Positions 63,814-64,000 of a stretch of 64,000 bases of DNA are shown here, piece after piece. The notes beneath the pieces were generated by a model, which saw only the letters and a list, made by a program, of their open reading frames with translations, was not told the DNA's origin and ran no database searches. Numbering within the stretch: position 1 is the stretch's first letter; every line of letters starts with the position of its first letter. This stretch comes from Erythrobacter litoralis (GTDB lineage: Bacteria > Pseudomonadota > Alphaproteobacteria > Sphingomonadales > Sphingomonadaceae). Made by a program: the position numbers and the translations under genes. The stretch is from positions 1,798,001-1,862,000 of the forward strand of contig NZ_CP017057.1 in the NCBI RefSeq assembly GCF_001719165.1. Reading direction: 5' to 3'.

Positions 63814-64000
63814 TTGGCCCCGACAGTTCCCTCACCCGCCGAATTCGAGCGCGCCGCGATCAGAACCATCGCGCGCCTGCCGGACGAATTCCGCACGCAT
63901 CTTGCCGAGGTGGTGCTGCGAATCGAGGAATTCGCCAGCGCCGAACAGCTCGCCTCGGTCGGGATCGCAAGTCGCTGGGAGCTGACCGGGCTCTACGAAG
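63814..64000 (+). CDS. Metallopeptidase family protein (zincin-like, DUF1025 type), 3' end cut by window edge
   Basis: The 62 codons visible start at TTG 63814, the only start after an in-frame stop at 63802-63804. The sequence FERAAIRTIARLPDEFRTHL followed by VVLRIEEFASAEQLASVGIA and WELTGLYE matches the N-terminal part of the small zincin-like family whose HExxH lies further on, beyond the window. Complete members are about 130 residues. The function of the family is not established. Confidence 0.7.
   Translation, partial: MAPTVPSPAEFERAAIRTIARLPDEFRTHLAEVVLRIEEFASAEQLASVGIASRWELTGLYE

Overview
The window looks like chromosomal DNA of a GC-rich alphaproteobacterium, most likely Sphingomonadales, family Erythrobacteraceae. 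The reasons are protein family choice and gene order: an XrtA-type prsK/prsR/prsT block, a zauP-zapA-6S RNA-5-FCL block, a divL-tsaE-amgK-murU-addB-addA-trxA operon, alphaproteobacterial-type AddAB, a DUF2842 protein and an ScfR-type regulator beside isocitrate lyase. There is no integrase, transposase, phage gene, CRISPR array or rRNA. Genes are packed tightly, often with 4-bp start/stop overlaps, and almost everything is core genome. Coding frames on the opposite strand are often open because of base composition, and I left those out.

Layout. 1-3.9 kb: SNF-type transporter (cut by the left edge), panB, a DUF475 membrane protein and a bile-acid:Na symporter-like protein. 3.9-10.2 kb: a minus-strand exopolysaccharide/exosortase-associated operon (sugar transferase, PrsK, PrsR, PrsT). 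10.4-18.8 kb: ScfR-type regulator divergent from aceA, a small conserved-looking protein, a terminator with a 31-bp repeat array, an M20 amidohydrolase, an SLC13 permease and a succinate-semialdehyde-type dehydrogenase. 19-24 kb: tRNA-Leu, IMPase, EF-P, an M23 peptidase, small secreted proteins, MntP and ThiE. 24-31 kb: a tkt-gap-pgk-(three accessory genes)-fba-thiE glycolysis/pentose-phosphate operon. 31-33 kb: zauP-zapA, 6S RNA, 5-FCL, DUF2842, tRNA-Asp. 33-38 kb: branched-chain 2-oxoacid dehydrogenase E1alpha/E1beta/E2 and thyA. 38-46.5 kb: tRNA-Pro, nitronate monooxygenase, a crotonase-fold protein, TauE/SafE, secA with a small secreted-protein gene just upstream, argJ and a HisN-like phosphatase. 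46.6-58.1 kb: the seven-gene divL to trxA operon. 58-64 kb: ahcY, a 1-Cys peroxiredoxin, cytochrome b561 with a lipoprotein cytochrome c, an OmpA-family protein, folE and the start of a metallopeptidase gene.

The strongest candidate for something under-described is the 101-codon gene directly upstream of secA. It has a signal peptide with an unusually long N-region, a short mature part with a Pro/Arg-rich C-terminus, and two strong hairpins before the secA start, one of which can alternatively pair with the presumed secA ribosome-binding site. That is the architecture of a SecM-type secretion monitor. Other points worth a look are an apparent ATT-initiated lipoprotein, a 31-bp repeat that follows T-tracts at two unlinked sites, a perfect AT-rich palindrome upstream of ahcY, paired DnaA-box-like sites before zauP-zapA, and the Tyr-for-His kinase DivL heading a cell-wall recycling/DNA-repair operon. 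I did not find a defence island or an obviously novel multi-gene system.
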